Below are positions 4,869 through 8,258 of a stretch of 8,258 nt of DNA, piece after piece. The notes under the pieces were generated by a model that saw nothing but the letters and a program-made list of their open reading frames with translations, was not told the DNA's origin and searched no databases. Every line of letters starts with the position of its first letter. Positions within the stretch are counted from its first letter, which is position 1. The translations under genes were made by a program, and so were the position numbers. The stretch lies in contig CANGHQ010000063.1 of NCBI GenBank assembly GCA_947453585.1, positions 1 to 8,258 on the forward strand, read 5' to 3'. This stretch comes from Burkholderiales bacterium (GTDB lineage Bacteria > Pseudomonadota > Gammaproteobacteria > Burkholderiales > Burkholderiaceae_C).

Positions 4869-7166
4869 ATGCCCTTTGCGTTTATGCCGTTTTTCCGCCT
4901 GATTTCTGCCGTCCTGGCTTTGTCGTTGGCGCAAGTCGCCTGGGCGGTCACGCCGTTCACGGTGGAAGACATCCGCGTCGAAGGCCTGCAGCGGGTTGAA
5001 GCCGGTACGGTGTTTGGGTCGATTCCGGTGCGCATTGGTGACACTTATAGCGACGACAAGGCCGGAGCCTCGATTCGAGCGCTGTTTGGTCTGGGCTTGT
5101 TCAACGACGTGCGCATTGATGTGCAGGACAAGGTGCTGATCATGGTGGTGCAAGAGCGCCCCACCGTGGCCGAAGTGAGCTTTACCGGCACCAAGGAATT
5201 TGACAAGGACGTGCTGGTCAAGGCCTTGAAGGACATTGGCTTGGCCGACGGCCGCCCCTTTGACAAGGCGCTGGCCGATAAGGCGGAGCAAGAGCTCAAG
5301 CGCCAGTACATCAACCGCAGCATGTACGCCGCAGAGGTTGTGACCACCGTCACTCCCATCGAGCGCAATCGGGTTAACCTGAGTTTTGCGGTCAGCGAGG
5401 GTGATACTGCCAAGATCAAAGATATCCGGATCGTGGGCAACAAGGCTTTTTCTGAGAGCACTTTGCTGGGCCTGTTTGATTCTGATTCCGGTGGCTGGCT
5501 GAGCTGGTACACCAAGTCCGACCGCTATGTGCGCAGCAAGCTCAACGCCGATGTGGAGACCTTGCGCTCGTATTACCTGTCGCGCGGCTACCTGGAATTC
5601 GCCGTGGACTCGACCCAGGTCGTCATTTCGCCCAACAAGCAAGACATCAGCATCACCATCAACGTGAGCGAGGGAGAGCGCTTTGTCGTGTCCAAAGTCA
5701 AGCTGGCGGGTAACTTTTTGGACAAAGAAGCGGAATTCCAGTCGCTGGTAGCCATCCAGGTGGGCGAGCCCTACAACGCCAACGAAGTGGCCCAGACCAC
5801 CAAGGCTTTCACGGATTTCTATGCCAATTTCGGCTTCGCCTTTGCGCAAGTCGAGCCCGTCACCAGCCTGGACCGCAAGACCAACCGGGTGGAAGTGACG
5901 CTGCGCGCCGAGCCTTCTCGCCGCGTCTATGTGCGTCGCATCAACGTGGCGGGCAACGACCGCACGCGCGACGAAGTGATCCGGCGCGAATTTCGCCAAC
6001 TGGAAGCCGCCTGGTACGACGGCGACAAAATCCGCCAGTCGCGCAACCGGGTGGACCGTTTGGGCTACTTCAAGGACGTGTCCATCGACACCCAGGAAGT
6101 CGCCGGTCTCCCCGACCAGGTGGATTTGACCATCACCGTTGCCGAAAAACCCACGGGTAGCCTGAGTCTGGGTGCGGGCGTGTCCAGCGCCGACGGCCTG
6201 GGCCTGCAACTTGGCTTTAAACAGGACAACGCCTTCGGTTCGGGCAACTCGCTGGGCGTGGAACTCAACACCAGCAAGCTCAACCGCACCGTGGTGTTCA
6301 ACACAACCAACCCCTATTTCACCGACGACGGCGTGTCGCGCACCATTGACGTATACCAGCGCACCACCAAGCCCTATGTCGATCTGAATAGTTACTCTCT
6401 AGAAACCATGGGCGCGAGCGTGCGCTTTGGCGTTCCTTTCACCGAAACGGACACGGTGTTTTTCGGGGTCGGTGCTGACCGCACCACCATCGTGCCCGGC
6501 ACGCTGCTGCCCACGGCTTACAGCGACTTTGCCGACCAATTTGGCTACACGACCAACGCCGTGCCGCTCACCGTGGGTTGGGCCCGTGACACGCGTGACA
6601 GTGGCTTGGTGCCGAGTTCGGGACGTTTGCTGCGGGTCAACGGCGAGTGGAGCGTGGCCGGCGAACTGCTCTATGCCCGCGCCACCACGCAATTGCAGCA
6701 GTATTTCCCCCTGAGCAAAAAGATTACGCTGGCGCTCAATGGCGAGCTGTCGGTGGGCGCGGCTACGACTGACAAGGCTTACCCGCTGTTCAAGAACTAT
6801 TACTCGGGTGGTTTGGGCTCGGTGCGCGGTTTTGAGCAGGGCAGTCTGACTACTGGCACCCAGCGCGCGCAAGGTGCCGTCTCGACGGGTGGCGCCAAGA
6901 AACTGACGATGAACGCCGAAGTGCTGTCGCCACTGCCCGGCGGCGGCAATGACCGCACGCTGCGCATGTACGGTTTTGTCGATGCGGGCGGCATCTATGG
7001 TGCCGACGAGACGATTGCGCTTGGCGACTTGCGCTCGTCCTTTGGCGTGGGCATCAGCTGGATTTCACCGGTGGGCCCGCTGCGACTTGCGGTGGCGCGT
7101 CCCCTGACCAAGTTCGATGGCGATAAAATGCAATCACTGCAATTTCAAATTGGAACCTCTTTCTAA
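4869..7166 (+). CDS. bamA: Outer membrane protein assembly factor BamA (Omp85)
   Basis: BamA is the core of the BAM complex, which folds and inserts beta-barrel proteins into the outer membrane. The 765-residue precursor has the normal family length. Residues 1-26 form a signal peptide with hydrophobic core LISAVLALSLAQ and likely cleavage at AWA/VTPF. Five POTRA repeats follow at roughly 29-97, 98-178, 181-265, 268-348 and 350-428, the first opening TPFTVEDIRVEGLQRVEAGT. The C-terminal barrel begins near 430, carries the Omp85 lid-loop motif VRGF at 652-655 (in GGLGSVRGFEQGSL), and ends in FQIGTSF with a terminal phenylalanine, the outer-membrane sorting signal. ATG 4869 has a weak GAG (4859-4861) upstream; ATG 4884 (760 residues) is an equally good signal-peptide start, and an ATG at 4788 would bury the signal under 27 extra residues. 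skp follows with a one-base overlap. rseP, the usual upstream gene, is absent. Confidence 0.96.
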   Translation: MPFAFMPFFRLISAVLALSLAQVAWAVTPFTVEDIRVEGLQRVEAGTVFGSIPVRIGDTYSDDKAGASIRALFGLGLFNDVRIDVQDKVLIMVVQERPTVAEVSFTGTKEFDKDVLVKALKDIGLADGRPFDKALADKAEQELKRQYINRSMYAAEVVTTVTPIERNRVNLSFAVSEGDTAKIKDIRIVGNKAFSESTLLGLFDSDSGGWLSWYTKSDRYVRSKLNADVETLRSYYLSRGYLEFAVDSTQVVISPNKQDISITINVSEGERFVVSKVKLAGNFLDKEAEFQSLVAIQVGEPYNANEVAQTTKAFTDFYANFGFAFAQVEPVTSLDRKTNRVEVTLRAEPSRRVYVRRINVAGNDRTRDEVIRREFRQLEAAWYDGDKIRQSRNRVDRLGYFKDVSIDTQEVAGLPDQVDLTITVAEKPTGSLSLGAGVSSADGLGLQLGFKQDNAFGSGNSLGVELNTSKLNRTVVFNTTNPYFTDDGVSRTIDVYQRTTKPYVDLNSYSLETMGASVRFGVPFTETDTVFFGVGADRTTIVPGTLLPTAYSDFADQFGYTTNAVPLTVGWARDTRDSGLVPSSGRLLRVNGEWSVAGELLYARATTQLQQYFPLSKKITLALNGELSVGAATTDKAYPLFKNYYSGGLGSVRGFEQGSLTTGTQRAQGAVSTGGAKKLTMNAEVLSPLPGGGNDRTLRMYGFVDAGGIYGADETIALGDLRSSFGVGISWISPVGPLRLAVARPLTKFDGDKMQSLQFQIGTSF

Positions 7167-7678
7167 TGAAACTCTTCTACAAGCTGGCTGCTGTTGCCGC
7201 ATTGCTGGCCTCCCTGAGCGCTGGCGTAATGGCCCAGGACTCCAAAATTGGCTACGTCAACACCCAGCGCATCACCACCGAGTCGTCAATTGCCAAGGCT
7301 GCTCAGGCCAAGCTGGAGCAAGAATTCTCCAAGCGCGGAAAAGAGCTGGCAGACCTGCAGGCCGCGCTGAAAACCTTCAGCGAAAAATTCGAGCGTGACG
7401 CGCCCACACTGACCGAATCGCAACGTGCCAGCCGCCAAAAAGAAGGCGCTGAACTCAACCGTGACTTTCAGCGCAAGCAGCGTGAATACCAAGAGGACCT
7501 GAATGGTCGCCGCAATGAAGAGTTGCAGCAAGTGCTGGACAAAGCCAACAAAGCGGTCAAAAAAGTGGCCGAAGACGAAAAGTACGACCTGGTCATCCAG
7601 GAAGTGGTGTACAGCAGCGCCAAGCACGACATCACCGACAAAGTGCTCAAGATCCTCAACGCTGCCGCTGCCAAGTAG
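7166..7678 (+). CDS. skp: Periplasmic chaperone Skp/OmpH family
   Basis: Skp is a trimeric periplasmic chaperone that holds unfolded outer-membrane proteins and hands them to the BAM complex. The 170-residue precursor matches the family's usual length (about 160-170). The signal peptide has Lys at 2 and 6, a core AAVAALLASLSAGV and likely cleavage after Ala23 (VMA/QDSKIG). The mature start KIGYVNTQRI is the typical OmpH opening strand. A long charged region follows (about 44-140), rich in Lys, Glu, Arg and Gln (such as LNRDFQRKQREYQEDLNGRR), forming the coiled-coil tentacles, then the closing strand YDLVIQEVVYSSAKHDITDKV (split here by family domain return, 140-160). The start shares the A of the bamA stop (TAATG), with GGAA (7152-7155) ten bases upstream, so translation is probably coupled to bamA, its functional partner. 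The symbol ompH is also used in Burkholderiales. Confidence 0.93.
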   Translation: MKLFYKLAAVAALLASLSAGVMAQDSKIGYVNTQRITTESSIAKAAQAKLEQEFSKRGKELADLQAALKTFSEKFERDAPTLTESQRASRQKEGAELNRDFQRKQREYQEDLNGRRNEELQQVLDKANKAVKKVAEDEKYDLVIQEVVYSSAKHDITDKVLKILNAAAAK

Positions 7679-7686
7679 GCGTGCAC

Positions 7687-7691
7687 GGTGG
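7687..7691 (+). promoter_or_regulatory. Ribosome binding site supporting the lpxD GTG start
   Basis: GGTGG lies seven bases before GTG 7699. The other in-frame start, GTG 7681, has only AGTAGG ending one base before it, too close to work. Confidence 0.45.
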
Positions 7692-7698
7692 CGCCGGC

Positions 7699-8258
7699 GT
7701 GTCTGAACTAAGGCTTGCCGCCATCGTCGCCGCGCTGGGCGGCGAACTGCATGGGGATGGCGATCAGCTAATTACCGGCTTGGCGCCTCTGGAGTCCGCC
7801 AGCCCGGGTCAGATCAGTTTCGTCAGCAACCCCCGCTACCAGCAGCAACTGGCCAGTTCCCAGGCGGCCTGCGTCATCGTAGGCCCGGCGCTGCAAGACG
7901 CCGCCTTGCGCCGGGGCGCGTGCATCGTCACTGACCAACCTTATTTGTACTTTGCCCGCCTGACGCAGCTCTGGCGCGCTAACTTGCGTGCCGCGCGCCC
8001 CAAGCAGGACGCGTCTGCCATCCACCCGTCTGCCGTGGTTGACCCTGAGGCCAGCATCCATCCCACCGCCCGCATCGGCGCTCTGTGCGTGATTGAACGC
8101 GGCGCCCAGATTGGCGCAGGCACCGAGCTGCGCGCGCGCGTCACCGTGGGTGAAGATTGTGAGGTTGGCGCTCGCTGCCTTTTGCACAGCGGCGTGGTCA
8201 TCGGCGCGGATGGTTTTGGCTTTGCGCCTGACGGTGAGCGCTGGGAAAAGATTGAGCA
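7699..8258 (+). CDS. lpxD: UDP-3-O-acylglucosamine N-acyltransferase, N-terminal part (runs off the window)
   Basis: LpxD adds the second hydroxyacyl chain, from acyl-ACP, to UDP-3-O-acyl-glucosamine, the third step of lipid A synthesis in the cytoplasm. The window holds 186 codons with no stop, about half the usual 340-350. Residues 1-100 form the uridine-binding domain: AAIVAALGGELHGDGD (7-22), LAPLESASPGQISFVSNPRY (28-47) whose FVSNPRY carries the conserved Phe, Asn and Tyr that contact the uracil, and PYLYFARLTQLW (81-92). From about 108 the left-handed beta-helix begins with hexapeptide repeats (IHPSAVVDPEASIHPTARIG, then ERGAQIGAG), leading to HSGVVIGADGFGFAPDG (163-179). The catalytic histidine lies further downstream and is not covered. 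GTG 7699 is preferred over GTG 7681 by ribosome-site spacing and by matching the family N-terminus. It is 20 bases after skp, and relatives continue with fabZ, lpxA and lpxB. Confidence 0.95.
   Translation, partial: MSELRLAAIVAALGGELHGDGDQLITGLAPLESASPGQISFVSNPRYQQQLASSQAACVIVGPALQDAALRRGACIVTDQPYLYFARLTQLWRANLRAARPKQDASAIHPSAVVDPEASIHPTARIGALCVIERGAQIGAGTELRARVTVGEDCEVGARCLLHSGVVIGADGFGFAPDGERWEKIE

Noticed and set aside
4641..6209. A 522-codon open frame on the minus strand opposite dxr and bamA
   Set aside because: It has the same antisense codon-bias composition and no recognisable family; the plus-strand genes fully explain the region.

Overview
The window is a stretch of a GC-rich betaproteobacterial chromosome. 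The closest match by recalled protein sequence is Burkholderiales, probably Comamonadaceae (Acidovorax, Rhodoferax or Polaromonas type); this placement comes from memory of the families, not from a search. It carries one conserved housekeeping cluster, with every gene on the + strand. No insertion sequence, CRISPR array, tRNA, rRNA or phage gene was seen, and coding use looks uniform throughout.

Layout: 3' end of rpsB (1-241); a 86-base gap holding a hairpin terminator, a perfect 12-base palindrome and the tsf ribosome binding site; tsf (328-1248); a 78-base gap with two back-to-back hairpins; pyrH (1327-2049); frr (2068-2628); an 83-base gap where uppS is normally found; cdsA (2712-3557); dxr (3571-4791); a 77-base gap where rseP is normally found; bamA (4869-7166); skp/ompH (7166-7678, sharing one base with bamA); and the 5' part of lpxD (7699 to the window end).

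The genes fall into two linked jobs. rpsB, tsf, pyrH and frr serve translation and pyrimidine nucleotide supply: small-subunit protein S2, EF-Tu recycling, UMP to UDP, and ribosome recycling. cdsA, dxr, bamA, skp and lpxD serve the cell envelope: CDP-diacylglycerol for phospholipids, MEP-pathway isoprenoid precursors, outer-membrane beta-barrel insertion, periplasmic chaperoning of those barrels, and lipid A acylation. The tight spacing from cdsA onward fits one co-transcribed unit.

The main oddity is what is missing. Relatives have frr-uppS-cdsA-dxr-rseP-bamA, but here uppS (undecaprenyl diphosphate synthase) and rseP (site-2 protease of the sigma-E pathway) are both absent at their usual places. 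Each is replaced by a short gap of about 80 bases with no recognisable remnant, while every flanking gene looks intact. Both genes are usually essential or important, so relocation elsewhere in the genome is the simplest reading. No novel system was found.
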